DNA of 64,000 nucleotides from Stutzerimonas stutzeri (GCF_015291885.1 NZ_CP036186.1:3747001-3811000), one strand, 5' to 3'. Shown: positions 21,218 to 30,477, numbered from the stretch's first letter. The notes: generated by a model from the letters alone, not told the origin. A program made the numbers and translations.

Positions 21218-21726
21218 TGCGCACCCTCCTGGCCGCGCAGCGTCGGCAGTGCGTCCTCGATGGCGGCGAGGATGTTGGGATACGCGCCGCAGCGGCAGAG
21301 GTTGCCGCTCATGTGTTCGCGAATCTCATCGCGGCTGCTGGCACGGTTCTCCGCCGCGAGCCCGGCGGCCGAGCAGATCTGCCCCGGCGTGCAGTAGCCG
21401 CACTGGAAGGCATCGTGCTTGACGAACGCAGCCTGCAGCGGATGCAGCGTCGCATCGCTGGCCAGACCTTCGACGGTGGTCAGGCTCGCGCCGTCGTGCA
21501 TCACCGCCAGGGTCAGGCAGCTGTTGATGCGCCGGCCGTCGAGCAGCACCGTGCAGGCACCGCACTGGCCGTGATCGCAGCCTTTCTTGGTGCCGGTCAG
21601 GCCGAGCTGGTCGCGCAGCAGGTCGAGCAAGGTGGTCCAGGGTTGCACCTGGAGCTCACGGCGTTCGCCGTTCAGCTCCAGGCTGATGGTGCAGGTTTGG
21701 CCTGCGGCTGAAGAATTTTCGCTCAT
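21214..21726 (-). CDS. [2Fe-2S] subunit of the aldehyde oxidoreductase (PaoA-like)
   Basis: The 170-residue protein has the plant-type ferredoxin cluster [12 protein letters not shown] near residue 49 and the second, helical [2Fe-2S] cluster CGYCTPGQ...[12 protein letters not shown] near residues 109-152. This is the two-domain form typical of molybdenum hydroxylases. E. coli PaoA carries a Tat signal; this protein starts [10 protein letters not shown] and has no twin-arginine leader, so the complex is probably cytoplasmic. It is the first structural gene of the cluster. Confidence 0.93.
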   Translation of the reverse strand: MSENSSAAGQTCTISLELNGERRELQVQPWTTLLDLLRDQLGLTGTKKGCDHGQCGACTVLLDGRRINSCLTLAVMHDGASLTTVEGLASDATLHPLQAAFVKHDAFQCGYCTPGQICSAAGLAAENRASSRDEIREHMSGNLCRCGAYPNILAAIEDALPTLRGQEGAQ

Positions 21727-21846
21727 GGCGGCCTCACGGTTTGGGCGTTGGTATGCGCTGTCCGTGCGTCTTGGGGTACGACTGGCGTGGCGTGGAAAAC
21801 GTTCAGCATCTTGGTAGGGCTGTGGAAGTTGGCAGGCCTGCAGCCG

Positions 21847-21975
21847 GTTCGCCGCGGGGGCGCGCCTCCTACAGGAGCGGTCGTGCCGGGAGCTGCTTTG
21901 GGAGGGCCGCCCTTGGCGCGAGTTTTTGGTTTAGGGCAGACCTGCGGCCTGTTCGCCGCGGGGCGCGCCTCCTAC
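21847..21975. repeat. Pair of direct GC-rich repeats before the oxidoreductase operon
   Basis: Two copies of a GTTCGCCGCGGGG(G)CGCGCCTCCTAC sequence (21847-21872 and 21951-21975) lie about 104 bp apart, each preceded by a GCCTGC/CCTGCGG stretch. They occupy the 276-bp gap between the [2Fe-2S] subunit and the MocA-like gene. No gene is supported there. They look like another small dispersed repeat family. Confidence 0.75.
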
Positions 21976-22002
21976 GAGAGCAAGACGCTCTGGTTTGCTG
22001 GA

Positions 22003-22593
22003 TTAGTGAGGCCTGTGATCGGCCGGATGGTCGATGTCCTGCAGCACGCCGGGATCGTTCAGGGCGAGCTCCAGTACCGCGTGCGCCGCGAAAAGCACCT
22101 GGGCACCGCGATCACCATCCAGCTGCAGCAGCGCATCGCGATGGGCGCTGCCGATGCCGCGCGGATGGCCGGGGCGGCCGTCATAGGTCGGCACGACCAG
22201 GTTGTCTTCGCGGATTGCCGCCGCGATCTCGTGCAGGGTCCGCGGCTGCACATAGGGCATATCGGCCAGCGCCACCAGCCAGCCACGTCCTGCCGGCGCC
22301 TGGGCCACGGCCTGCGCAAGGCTGTGGCCGAGCCCGCGGGATTCCAGCGCAAGCACCTCGCAGTCGGCAGCGTTGGCGCTCAGCCAGTCGCGCAGAGGCA
22401 GATTGTCCGCACGGGTCACCACCAGCAGCCGCTCGGCGACACCGCGAAGGTTCGCCAGCGTGGCCGCCAGCACTGGCGGCGAACACGCAGCAGCCAGGCT
22501 GGGTGCCAGCAGCTTGTCCGCGCCACCGGCCGCGCGGTAACGACTGCCCTGCCCGGCGGCGAGGACGATCGCGCAAACGCCCTGCTCAGGCAC
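22003..22593 (-). CDS. MocA/MobA-like molybdenum cofactor nucleotidyltransferase
   Basis: The 196-residue protein has the nucleotidyltransferase signature AIVLAAGQGSRYR near residue 9, the ALADMPY motif near residue 109, and a GRPGHPRGI substrate loop near residue 140. It would attach CMP (MocA) or GMP (MobA) to molybdopterin. The context with a PaoABC-like enzyme favours MocA, because that enzyme family uses the cytosine dinucleotide cofactor. It overlaps the XdhC-like gene by 8 nt. Confidence 0.85.
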   Translation of the reverse strand: MPEQGVCAIVLAAGQGSRYRAAGGADKLLAPSLAAACSPPVLAATLANLRGVAERLLVVTRADNLPLRDWLSANAADCEVLALESRGLGHSLAQAVAQAPAGRGWLVALADMPYVQPRTLHEIAAAIREDNLVVPTYDGRPGHPRGIGSAHRDALLQLDGDRGAQVLFAAHAVLELALNDPGVLQDIDHPADHRPH

Positions 22594-23560
22594 AGCGCTG
22601 TTCCGGCAGCGCCAGGCTAACCTGCGCGCCGTTCTTCAGCGCCACCACCTCGGCCATCAAGGACAGCGCGATTTCCGCCGGCGTACGACTGCCAATGGGC
22701 AACCCGATGGGGCCATGCAACCGCTGCACCTGCCGCTCGCCGAGGCCCAGCGAGAGCAGGCGCGCCTTTCGCTTCTCGCTATTGACCCGCGAGCCCAACG
22801 CGCCGACGTAGAAAGCGTCCGATTGCAGCGCGGTAAGCAGTGCCATGTCGTCCAGCCGCGGGTCGTGGGTCAGCGCGACGATGGCGGTGTGCGCATCCGG
22901 CTCGATGGCCAGCACGGCATCATCCGGCATGCCGGGCACGAAGCGCACGGCGGCCGCATCCCAGTCATGGGCATAACCTTCGCGCGGGTCGCAGATCAGT
23001 ACTTCGAAGCCGAGGCCATGTGCCAGGTCGGCGACATAACGCGACAGCTGCCCGGCGCCGATCATCAGCAGGCGCCAGGCCGGGCCGAACGGGGCGCGCA
23101 GGGTGTGCCCATCGAACTGCAGCGCGGCGTCGCGGCCGGCGGTTTGCAGCGTTACGTCACCACTGGCGATATCCACGCAGCGCAGCAGCCGTTCATGCCC
23201 GACGCAACGCCGCAGCAGCTCGTCGATCCAGCCGGCACCGCGCAACGGCTCCTGCAGCAGGCGCAGGGTGCCGCCGCAGGGCAAGCCGAACCGCGCGGAT
23301 TCTTCCTTGCTCACGCCATAGGTGATCAGCTGGCAGGTAGACGGTGGCTCGTCGGCCATGACCCGGGCGAGCAGATCGTCCTCGACACAGCCGCCGGACA
23401 CCGAGCCCTCCACTCGCCCATCGCCGCGTAGCGCCAGCAACGAACCCACCGGGCGCGGCGCGCTGCCCCAAGTCTCCAGCGCCGTGTATAGCACCACGGA
23501 ATGGCCGTCACGCAACCAGTCGCGGGCGCGCCGCAGTACCGCCAGATCGACACCGTCCAT
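22586..23560 (-). CDS. XdhC/PaoD-like molybdenum hydroxylase maturation protein
   Basis: The 324-residue protein has the XdhC N-terminal domain (TWGSAPRPVGSLLALRGDGRVEGSVSGGCVED near residue 30) with its conserved SGGC. A C-terminal Rossmann-type domain follows (GAGQLSRYVADLAHGLGFEVLICDPR near residue 168). This family binds molybdenum cofactor and inserts the sulfurated form into xanthine-oxidase-family apoenzymes. It is the first gene of a five-gene cluster with the MocA-like protein and the three oxidoreductase subunits, so its target is probably that enzyme. Confidence 0.9.
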   Translation of the reverse strand: MDGVDLAVLRRARDWLRDGHSVVLYTALETWGSAPRPVGSLLALRGDGRVEGSVSGGCVEDDLLARVMADEPPSTCQLITYGVSKEESARFGLPCGGTLRLLQEPLRGAGWIDELLRRCVGHERLLRCVDIASGDVTLQTAGRDAALQFDGHTLRAPFGPAWRLLMIGAGQLSRYVADLAHGLGFEVLICDPREGYAHDWDAAAVRFVPGMPDDAVLAIEPDAHTAIVALTHDPRLDDMALLTALQSDAFYVGALGSRVNSEKRKARLLSLGLGERQVQRLHGPIGLPIGSRTPAEIALSLMAEVVALKNGAQVSLALPEQRCA

Positions 23561-23632
23561 CGTTCTCCTCGGCTTCAGCCACTTGCCGCCGGGACTTCCG
23601 GCAATGCAAGGAGTGACCGATCCGGAACGAGG

Positions 23633-24196
23633 TTAGTTCGTTGCCGGCACCAGCATGGCGTCGGCCACCTCGCGCCGCTTGGCCCGTCCGGCCAGGCGCT
23701 CCACCAGGGTCAGGGCGAACTCCAGGGCGGTCGCCGGGCCCTGACTGGTGATGCAGTTGCCGTCCACCACCACCGGCTGGTCGAGGAAATGCGTGCCGGT
23801 GAGGTTGTCGCTCATGCCCGGATAGCAGGTCACCTGGCGGCCCTTGAGCACGCCGTAGGGATGCAGCGCGACCGCCGGTGCGGCGCAGATCGCCGCATAA
23901 TCGAGCCCGGCGCGGGCCTGCTGGCGCACGCGCTCGGCCAGCGGCTCCAGCTCGCCAAGGGTTTTCGCCCCGGGCATGCCACCGGGCAGCACGATCAGGT
24001 CGAAGTCCTGCGCGAGCACGTCCAGCAGCATGGCGTCGGCAGTGATCCGGGTGCCCCGCGCACAGGTCAGCATGCGCCGCTCCTCGGCGCTGGCGACCAG
24101 CACTTCGAACTCGGCGCGGCGCAGCACGTCGATCAGGGTGACGGCTTCCAGGTCTTCGGAACCGTCGGCGATCGGAATCAGGACTCGTTTGCTCAT
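23633..24196 (-). CDS. DJ-1/PfpI-family protein (YajL-like)
   Basis: The 187-residue protein has the DJ-1 fold signature ADGSEDLEAVTLIDVLRRA near residue 10. The nucleophile elbow AAICAAPA places a cysteine near residue 103, with the matching glutamate in GSEDLE. YajL-type members protect proteins from oxidative or carbonyl damage; the deglycase claim for the family is disputed. The ATG at 24196 is preferred over the in-frame GTG three codons earlier, which leaves no room for a Shine-Dalgarno. It lies upstream of xdhC on the same strand, with a 72-bp gap. Confidence 0.86.
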   Translation of the reverse strand: MSKRVLIPIADGSEDLEAVTLIDVLRRAEFEVLVASAEERRMLTCARGTRITADAMLLDVLAQDFDLIVLPGGMPGAKTLGELEPLAERVRQQARAGLDYAAICAAPAVALHPYGVLKGRQVTCYPGMSDNLTGTHFLDQPVVVDGNCITSQGPATALEFALTLVERLAGRAKRREVADAMLVPATN

Positions 24197-24327
24197 GGCG
24201 TTCACCTGCTCAATGGAAATTCAACCGCGCTGCCGCCCGGTGTAAGATGCGCGGCTTTTGCGACGACACGCGAATCGCCCGCCAGAGGCGACAGCCCTCA
24301 CACTGACCGGCACTTAGAGGATCGACC

Positions 24328-25623
24328 ATGCTGGAAAAGCTATTTCAACTCAAGGCGCACAACACCACGCTGCGCACCGAGGTCCTGGCCGGTATCACCA
24401 CCTTCCTGACGATGGCCTACATCCTCTTCGTCAACCCGAGCATCCTCGCCGAAACCGGCATGGATCACGGTGCGGTGTTCGTCGCCACCTGCCTGGCCGC
24501 GGCCATCGGCTCGGCGATCATGGGGCTGGTTGCCAACTACCCCATCGCGCTGGCACCGGGCATGGGCCTGAACGCCTTCTTCACCTACACCGTCGTGCTG
24601 ACCATGGGTTACACCTGGCAGACCGCACTGGGTGCGGTGTTCCTCTCGGGCGTGATCTTCTTCGGCCTGTCGATCTTCAAGATCCGCGAGTGGATCATCC
24701 ACAGCATTCCGCTGGCCCTGCGCGCCGGCATTGCCGCGGGTATCGGCCTGTTCCTGGCGATCATCGCGCTGAAGAACGCCGGCATCGTCGTCGATAACCC
24801 GGCCACCCTGGTCGGCCTCGGCGACCTCAGCGCTGGCGGCCCGCTGCTGGCCTGCCTGGGCTTTTTCCTGATCGCCGCGCTGGCTTACCGCAAGGTCACC
24901 GGCGCGGTGATGATCGGCATTCTGGTGGTCACCGGCCTGTCGATCCTGCTCGGCCTGTCGCAGCTCAACGGTGTGGTATCGATGCCACCGTCGCTGGCAC
25001 CGACCTTCATGCAGCTGGACATCATGGGCGCGCTGGATATCGGCCTGATCAGCGTGATCTTCGCCTTTCTCTTCGTCGACCTGTTCGACACTTCCGGCAC
25101 CCTGATCGGTGTGGCGCAGAAAGCCGATCTGCTGGATAAGAACGGCAAGATGCCGCGCCTGGGCCGCGCCCTGCTGGCCGACAGCACCGCGACCATGGCC
25201 GGCGCCGCGCTGGGCACCTCCACCACCACCAGCTACATCGAATCCGCCGCCGGTACCGCCGCCGGTGGCCGCACCGGCCTGACCGCCTGCGTGGTCGCGC
25301 TGCTGTTCCTGCTCAGCCTGTTCTTCGCCCCGCTGGCCGGCGCCATACCGGCCTACGCCACCGCACCGGCGTTGCTGTTCGTCGCCGTGCTGATGATGAG
25401 CAGCCTCGCCGGCATCGACTGGGACGACCTCACCGTCGCCGCGCCCGTCGTGGTTGCCGCGCTGGCCATGCCGCTGACTTTCTCCATCGCCAACGGCATT
25501 GCCTTTGGCTTCATCGCCTGGACCGCCATCAAGCTGCTGGCCGGCCGCTGGCGCGAGCTGAGCCCGGCGATGTGGATTCTCTCGGCGCTGTTCGTGGTCA
25601 AGCTGGGCTGGTTCGCCGGCTGA
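24328..25623 (+). CDS. NCS2-family purine permease (AzgA/GhxP type)
   Basis: The 431-residue integral membrane protein is of the AzgA branch of nucleobase transporters and probably imports adenine, guanine or hypoxanthine with protons. The family blocks NPSILAETGM near residue 37, the NYPIALAPGMGLNAFFTYTVV loop near residue 72, FAFLFVDLFDTSGTLIG near residue 248, and GTSTTTSYIESAAGTAAGGRTG near residue 295 are intact. About 12 membrane segments are predicted by eye. The substrate cannot be fixed from sequence alone. It is monocistronic; REP-like palindromes follow. Confidence 0.9.
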   Translation: MLEKLFQLKAHNTTLRTEVLAGITTFLTMAYILFVNPSILAETGMDHGAVFVATCLAAAIGSAIMGLVANYPIALAPGMGLNAFFTYTVVLTMGYTWQTALGAVFLSGVIFFGLSIFKIREWIIHSIPLALRAGIAAGIGLFLAIIALKNAGIVVDNPATLVGLGDLSAGGPLLACLGFFLIAALAYRKVTGAVMIGILVVTGLSILLGLSQLNGVVSMPPSLAPTFMQLDIMGALDIGLISVIFAFLFVDLFDTSGTLIGVAQKADLLDKNGKMPRLGRALLADSTATMAGAALGTSTTTSYIESAAGTAAGGRTGLTACVVALLFLLSLFFAPLAGAIPAYATAPALLFVAVLMMSSLAGIDWDDLTVAAPVVVAALAMPLTFSIANGIAFGFIAWTAIKLLAGRWRELSPAMWILSALFVVKLGWFAG

Positions 25624-25630
25624 TGGCAGC

Positions 25631-25718
25631 GTAGGGTGGATAACGCTTTATCCATCCACCAGATCGCACAGAAGGTGGATGAGAAAAGCGTCAGCTGCGC
25701 GCCCCGATCCACCCTACG
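25631..25718. repeat. REP-like palindrome pair (GTAGGGTGGAT type)
   Basis: A GTAGGGTGGATaacgctttATCCATCCACC palindrome (25631-25660) is followed by an inverted partner ending GATCCACCCTACG (25671-25718). This is a different palindrome family from the GGTGGGCT type. It follows the purine permease gene, where such elements often act as mRNA-stabilising or terminator-like structures. Confidence 0.85.
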
Positions 25719-25831
25719 AATAGCGATCCGCAACATACGTTAATTCGCGGCAAGGCCGCCCCCACGGATCGAATTGCTGTGGGAGCGACCGGCGCCGCGA
25801 AGCTCTTCAAATTCTGCAAGAAGCCCCCGCC

Positions 25832-26920
25832 ATGCCGCTGCCCAAGCTCGACCCCGCCCAATACGATGCCCAACTCGCCGAGAAAGCCGCCCGGCTGGTA
25901 GAACTGCTGGCGCCGTTCGATGCACCGGCAGCGGAAGTCTTCGACTCGCCCCGCGAGCATTACCGCCTGCGCACCGAGTTTCGCCTGTGGCGCGAGGATG
26001 GCCAGCGCCATTACGCAATGTTCGAGCAGGGTGACAAGCACAAGGCGATCCTGATCGACGACTTCCCCATCGCCAGCCGCCGCATCAACGAGCTGATGCC
26101 GCAACTGAAGGCCGCCTGGCAGGCGTCGGAAGTGCTCAGCTTCAAGCTGTTCCAGGTCGAATTTCTCACCACCCTGGCCGGCGATGCGCTGATCACCCTC
26201 GCCTACCACCGCCCGCTGGACGAGGCCTGGCAGGCCGAAGCCGAGCAGCTTGCCGCCGACCTCGGCGTCAGCCTGGTCGGCCGCTCGAAGGGCAAGCGCA
26301 TCGTTATCGGTCGTGATTACGTTGAAGAAGCGCTGGTGGTCGCCGGCCGAACCTTCCGCTATCGCCAACCGGAGGGCGCCTTCACCCAGCCCAACGGCGA
26401 GGTCTGCCAGAAGATGCTGAACTGGGCGCACGAGGCGCTCGGTGAGCGCGACGACGACCTGCTGGAGCTGTACTGCGGCAACGGCAACTTCACCCTGCCG
26501 CTGTCCACCCGCGTGCGCCGCGTGCTGGCCACCGAGATCAGCAAGACCTCGGTCAACGCCGCGCTGGCCAACATCGAAGGCAACGGCATCGACAACATCG
26601 AGCTGGTGCGACTCTCCGCCGAGGAGCTGACCCAGGCCCTGAACGAGGTGCGCCCGTTCCGCCGCCTGGCCCATATCGACCTGAAGCGCTACGACTTCGG
26701 CAGCATCTTCGTCGACCCGCCGCGCGCCGGCATGGACCCGGACACCTGCGAGCTGACCCGCCGCTTCGAGCGCATCCTCTACATCTCCTGCAACCCGGAG
26801 ACCCTGGCGCAGAACATCGCCCAGCTGGCCGATACCCATCGCATCGAGCGCTGCGCGCTGTTCGACCAGTTCCCCTACACCCACCACATGGAATCCGGGG
26901 TGCTGCTGGTTCGCAAGTAA
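25832..26920 (+). CDS. trmA: tRNA (uracil-5-)-methyltransferase TrmA
   Basis: TrmA forms ribothymidine at position 54 of tRNA, and at the equivalent position of tmRNA, using S-adenosylmethionine. The 362-residue product has the SAM-binding [13 protein letters not shown] near residue 212, the DPPRAGMD motif near residue 297, and the catalytic cysteine in [10 protein letters not shown] near residue 322. The C-terminal [15 protein letters not shown] is the usual end. Length equals E. coli TrmA (366) within a few residues. There is no nearby partner gene. Confidence 0.97.
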   Translation: MPLPKLDPAQYDAQLAEKAARLVELLAPFDAPAAEVFDSPREHYRLRTEFRLWREDGQRHYAMFEQGDKHKAILIDDFPIASRRINELMPQLKAAWQASEVLSFKLFQVEFLTTLAGDALITLAYHRPLDEAWQAEAEQLAADLGVSLVGRSKGKRIVIGRDYVEEALVVAGRTFRYRQPEGAFTQPNGEVCQKMLNWAHEALGERDDDLLELYCGNGNFTLPLSTRVRRVLATEISKTSVNAALANIEGNGIDNIELVRLSAEELTQALNEVRPFRRLAHIDLKRYDFGSIFVDPPRAGMDPDTCELTRRFERILYISCNPETLAQNIAQLADTHRIERCALFDQFPYTHHMESGVLLVRK

Positions 26921-26949
26921 CCGTCGCCTTTTGCATTGACTGGTGAAGC

Positions 26950-26970
26950 GACGCCGCCAAGCACGGCGTC
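26950..26970. terminator. Hairpin between convergent trmA and inaA
   Basis: A 7-bp GC stem (GACGCCG / CGGCGTC) closes on a 7-nt loop 29 nt after trmA. It has no T-run, so this is a possible weak terminator only. Confidence 0.5.
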
Positions 26971-27048
26971 CTCGCTGGATACGTCAGAACCGCCACAGCC
27001 CGCCGCGGGCCTTCACCACACTGTCATCAGTCACCTATAAGGGTCGGC

Positions 27049-27768
27049 TCAAATTACATCGCAGCGCAGCTCACTGAATGCAGCATGGGCCGCGCACAGG
27101 CGCTGCCAATCCTGTTCAGGCATCGCCTGCCGGTGACGCTTGAGCTGGCGCAAGTCATGCCGTGCCGCGGCCTTGCGGCGCAGCCGGCGTCGGCTTTTTT
27201 CCAGATCGAGCAGCGCGACCTCGACCCAGGTTGCGTCGCCTTCGCCGTGAACCCTGAGGAAGATGTGTTTGGGGTAGCAGCAGCCATGCTGCCAGCGCGC
27301 CTGGTGGATCCGAGCAAGGGTGACGCCTGTCGCCTCAAGCATGCGCGCCTGTACCGCCTGGCCGTAGTACTCGCCCATACCTTCGGCGTACCAGTCCTCC
27401 ATGCTGACGAAGCCTTTGAGCTCTTGCGTCACCAGCAGCGCCTGCCATTGGCCGGCGTGCTGTCGAGCGCCGCAATAGACCAACTCAGGCACCCGCACGC
27501 CAAGATCGCCGATGGCTTGCAGGGCATAACGTTCGCGCATCACCGTGGGGCGGCCGAAGGGATGCAGCAGCGAGCGATACAGATGGCCCGTCTGTCGCTT
27601 GCAGTACAGCAGCGGTTGCTGCAAATCGCGCAGCCGTATCCGTTGCACACCGCTTTCGCCGGCGCGGCGCTGGTTGGGCTCCTCGACCCATTCGCCCTGG
27701 GTGTTCCACCAGCGCTGGAAGGTGCTGGTACGCGCTTCGCGGGCCGGCAGTACGAGTGGTCGGCTCAT
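27049..27768 (-). CDS. inaA: InaA-family lipopolysaccharide kinase-like protein
   Basis: The 239-residue protein matches the InaA/Kdo-kinase-like family: YRSLLHPFGRPTVMRER near residue 60, an IHQARWQHGCCYPKHIFLR catalytic-loop-like segment near residue 153, and a metal-binding LLDLEKSRRRLRRK near residue 188. It probably phosphorylates a core sugar of LPS at the inner membrane; the substrate is inferred from the family. It lies 2 bp after a methyltransferase gene and is the last gene of the colR-colS-methyltransferase-inaA set, an order conserved in other pseudomonads. Confidence 0.85.
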   Translation of the reverse strand: MSRPLVLPAREARTSTFQRWWNTQGEWVEEPNQRRAGESGVQRIRLRDLQQPLLYCKRQTGHLYRSLLHPFGRPTVMRERYALQAIGDLGVRVPELVYCGARQHAGQWQALLVTQELKGFVSMEDWYAEGMGEYYGQAVQARMLEATGVTLARIHQARWQHGCCYPKHIFLRVHGEGDATWVEVALLDLEKSRRRLRRKAAARHDLRQLKRHRQAMPEQDWQRLCAAHAAFSELRCDVI

Positions 27769-27770
27769 GT

Positions 27771-28448
27771 TCAGCCCCGCTTGCGCAGCACGTAGACCCG
27801 CCACATGGCGTAGCCCGGGAGAAAGTCATTACGGTCGAGGATGTCGAAGCCGGCCTCGGCGAATTCCGTCTCGATCACCGAGCGCGCGACGACGAAGCGG
27901 TTCTGGTTGTCCTTGGCCGGCCGGCGACGCTCCAGGCGCTTGCGCTTCCAGGCCTTGTAGTTGCCATCGACCCACAGCGAGACGATCAGCGTGTCGCGGG
28001 TAACGCGATGGAATTCGCGCAGCATCGCCAGGCGATGCGCCGGATCGGCGATGTGGTGCAGCAGGCGCATGCAGAAGATGTTGTCTACCGCGTTGTCGCC
28101 CATGTCGATGGCAAACGCCGAGGTCTGAAAGGTCTCCACCCGCTTGAGCACGTCCAGCGGCTGCGCCGACTCGGCGATCGCCAGCATGTCGGCGGAATTG
28201 TCGGCGGCGAAGATCATCCGGTTCGGATGTTCGGCCAGCAGCGGCCAGAAGCGCCCAGCGCCACATGGCAGATCAAGCACCAGATCGGGCTCGCCGGCGA
28301 CGTTCAGCGCGCGGCGGGCCATCTGCTCGTCGCGCCAGTGCGACAGACGTCGGGCCAAACCATCCCGATGCTTATGCAGGTATTCGTAGGCGTGCTGGCG
28401 ATCGTACTTGCGCGAGAACTCCAGCTCGATAGGGCTTGATGTCGTCAT
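27771..28448 (-). CDS. Class I SAM-dependent methyltransferase next to inaA
   Basis: The 225-residue protein has the SAM-binding motif LVLDLPCGAGRFWPLLAE near residue 56 and the acidic post-II motif AADNSADMLAIA near residue 82. Its cysteine in PCGAG replaces the usual G/A. In other pseudomonads the gene after colRS encodes a comparable methyltransferase linked to LPS modification together with an InaA-type kinase. The same role is inferred here. The 2-bp gap to inaA implies translational coupling. It starts 81 bp after the colS stop. Confidence 0.82.
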   Translation of the reverse strand: MTTSSPIELEFSRKYDRQHAYEYLHKHRDGLARRLSHWRDEQMARRALNVAGEPDLVLDLPCGAGRFWPLLAEHPNRMIFAADNSADMLAIAESAQPLDVLKRVETFQTSAFAIDMGDNAVDNIFCMRLLHHIADPAHRLAMLREFHRVTRDTLIVSLWVDGNYKAWKRKRLERRRPAKDNQNRFVVARSVIETEFAEAGFDILDRNDFLPGYAMWRVYVLRKRG

Positions 28449-28529
28449 GGCGGGTATTCCAGTGGATAACGGAACGCCAAACTAGCGAGGCGGACATCAA
28501 GGCTCTGTCAAATGGATGTGAAAAATCCG

Positions 28530-29804
28530 TCAAGCGGCACCGTCGTGCATTCGTACCTGGAAGCAGCTGCCTTGCGGTGGCCTCGGTGTCACGGTGACAT
28601 CCCAGCTCTGGTGTGCGCAGATGCGCTTGACCAGTGAAAGCCCCAATCCCAGGCCCTCGCCGCGCTCCTCCGCACCACGAACGAACGGCTGGAACATGCG
28701 CTCCTGATCCGCCAGAGGAATGCCCACTCCGCTGTCCTCGACGCGGAAACCGCCGTCAACCAGGACCAGCCGCACCGTGCCGCTGTCGGTGTAGTGCAGT
28801 GCGTTACGCAACAAGTTCGACATCACGGTGCCGAGCAATGTGTGGTTGTAGGCGCCCAGGTCTTCACCCTCTTCCAGCAGTTCGAAGCTCAGCCCCTTTT
28901 CCGCCAGCAACGGTGCCCAGCGCTCGACCTGCTCCGCCGCTATGCTCCGCAGGCTGGCGTCGCCGACAAAAGACGCCTGTTCCGGACGCGCCCGTGCCAA
29001 CATCAAGAATGTTTCCACCAGCTCGTGCATTTCCTGCGCGGCGCGCTGGATTCGCGCAGCGGGTCGCTGGACGCGTGGCGGCAGCTCGGCCTGCTCGAGC
29101 AACTCGCAGGCGCCAAGCACCACCATCAACGGCGTTCGCAGTTCGTGGCTGACATCGGCGGTGAACAACCGCTCGCGCTCTAGCGTCTGACGCAACTGCC
29201 CAAGAGTACTGTCGAAGGCGGCGGCCAGGTGGCCGACCTCATCCTCGGGATATTGCGGCGCTAGAGGGGGCGCAAGAGGGTGCAGCTGATCGCGATGACG
29301 CACCTGACTGGCCAGCCGACTCACCGGTGCCATCACCCGATTGGCCATCAACCGACCGAGCCCCCAGGCACCGACTACGCTGAGCAGAAAACCGGCGAGC
29401 ACGACGTTGAACAGCGCATCCTCACGAGCCTCGAACTCGCGCTGGTCGCGCACTAGTACATAGCGGTTATCGCCGACATCGCGCACATAGACGTAATAGG
29501 CTTCATCATCCCGCACCAGCTCGGTAAAGCCCTGTGCCAGTGAAGCGAAAGCCTCCGGCATTGCGTATTCAGGCAAATGCGAGGCGAAGAAGTGGGTGCT
29601 GACATCTAGCTGGGGCGGTCTTCCCAAGGGGAGGTCTTCGTTGAGCACGACGTCCAGGTCGCCGCTCAGCTCTTCGGTGACCAGCTGTTCCTCGATGAAA
29701 TGCACTACGCCGACGATGCCCAGCGCGAACGCACCACTCACCACCAGCGTCATCAGCGTGAAGGCGATGACGATGCGTCGCGCAAGCGGCTGCTTAGCGA
29801 GCAT
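28530..29804 (-). CDS. colS: Sensor histidine kinase ColS
   Basis: The 424-residue protein has a membrane helix at residues 10-35, a periplasmic segment of about 95 residues, and a second helix at 130-150. HAMP follows, then an H-box (ADVSHELRTP, His near 220) and N, G1 and G2 boxes (NLLRNALHYT, VEDSGVGIP, GLGLSLV). A periplasmic E-A-R-E at 125-128 just before the second helix matches the ExxE motif reported for metal sensing by ColS of P. putida. The known role is response to excess zinc or iron and membrane-protective gene control. It overlaps colR by 11 nt; the ATG at 29804 is chosen because upstream residues lie inside colR. Confidence 0.87.
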   Translation of the reverse strand: MLAKQPLARRIVIAFTLMTLVVSGAFALGIVGVVHFIEEQLVTEELSGDLDVVLNEDLPLGRPPQLDVSTHFFASHLPEYAMPEAFASLAQGFTELVRDDEAYYVYVRDVGDNRYVLVRDQREFEAREDALFNVVLAGFLLSVVGAWGLGRLMANRVMAPVSRLASQVRHRDQLHPLAPPLAPQYPEDEVGHLAAAFDSTLGQLRQTLERERLFTADVSHELRTPLMVVLGACELLEQAELPPRVQRPAARIQRAAQEMHELVETFLMLARARPEQASFVGDASLRSIAAEQVERWAPLLAEKGLSFELLEEGEDLGAYNHTLLGTVMSNLLRNALHYTDSGTVRLVLVDGGFRVEDSGVGIPLADQERMFQPFVRGAEERGEGLGLGLSLVKRICAHQSWDVTVTPRPPQGSCFQVRMHDGAA

Positions 29805-30477
29805 TGCCTTCCTCCGCCAGCCGGAACCCAACACCGTGCACGGTATGCAGCAGCGACTTGTCGAAGGGCTTGTCCAATACCTGGCGCAGCTGATGGATAT
29901 GGCTGCGCAGGCTGTCGCTTTCTGGCAGGTCTTCGCCCCACAATGCCTCTTCCAGCGCTTCACGCCGGACCACCGCAGGGCTCCTCTGCATCAGCAGCGC
30001 CAGCAGCTTGTGGCCGATAGGGTTGAGGCGAATGGGCTGACCGGCGCGACTGACCTCCAGCGTGTCCAGGTCGTAGCTCAGATCAGCGACCTGCAGCTGG
30101 CGTGTGCGCGAGCCCTGGCAGCGCCGCAGGATCGCCTCAATGCGGGCAACCAACTCCGACAATGCGAACGGCTTGATCAGATAGTCATCTGCACCAGCGC
30201 TCAGCCCTTGCAGGCGGTCGGCCAGCGCGTCGCGGGCAGTGAGCATGATGATGGGCGTATCACGCCGAGCATCTTCGCGCAGCCGCTTGCACACCTGATA
30301 ACCGTCGATACCAGGCAGCATCAGATCCAGCACGATCAGGTCGTGCTCCTGGGTAGCGGCCAAGTGCAGACCGCTCAGCCCATCCTGCGCGCAGTCGACC
30401 ACATAGCCCTTGAGTTCAAGGTAGTCGAGCACGTTAGCCAGAATGTCACGGTTGTCTTCGATGACCAGAATGCGCAT
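29794..30477 (-). CDS. colR: Response regulator ColR
   Basis: The 227-residue OmpR/PhoB-type regulator has a receiver domain with acidic pocket (IEDNRD), phosphoacceptor Asp51 in IVLDLMLPGIDG and Lys near 101 (LIKPFA). A C-terminal winged helix follows (SLRSHIHQLRQVLDKPF). Length equals that of P. putida ColR (227). It would bind promoters of membrane-stress and LPS genes, including those next to colRS. It is the first gene of the colRS set, divergent from a cytochrome b561 gene across about 214 bp. Confidence 0.88.
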   Translation of the reverse strand: MRILVIEDNRDILANVLDYLELKGYVVDCAQDGLSGLHLAATQEHDLIVLDLMLPGIDGYQVCKRLREDARRDTPIIMLTARDALADRLQGLSAGADDYLIKPFALSELVARIEAILRRCQGSRTRQLQVADLSYDLDTLEVSRAGQPIRLNPIGHKLLALLMQRSPAVVRREALEEALWGEDLPESDSLRSHIHQLRQVLDKPFDKSLLHTVHGVGFRLAEEGNAR

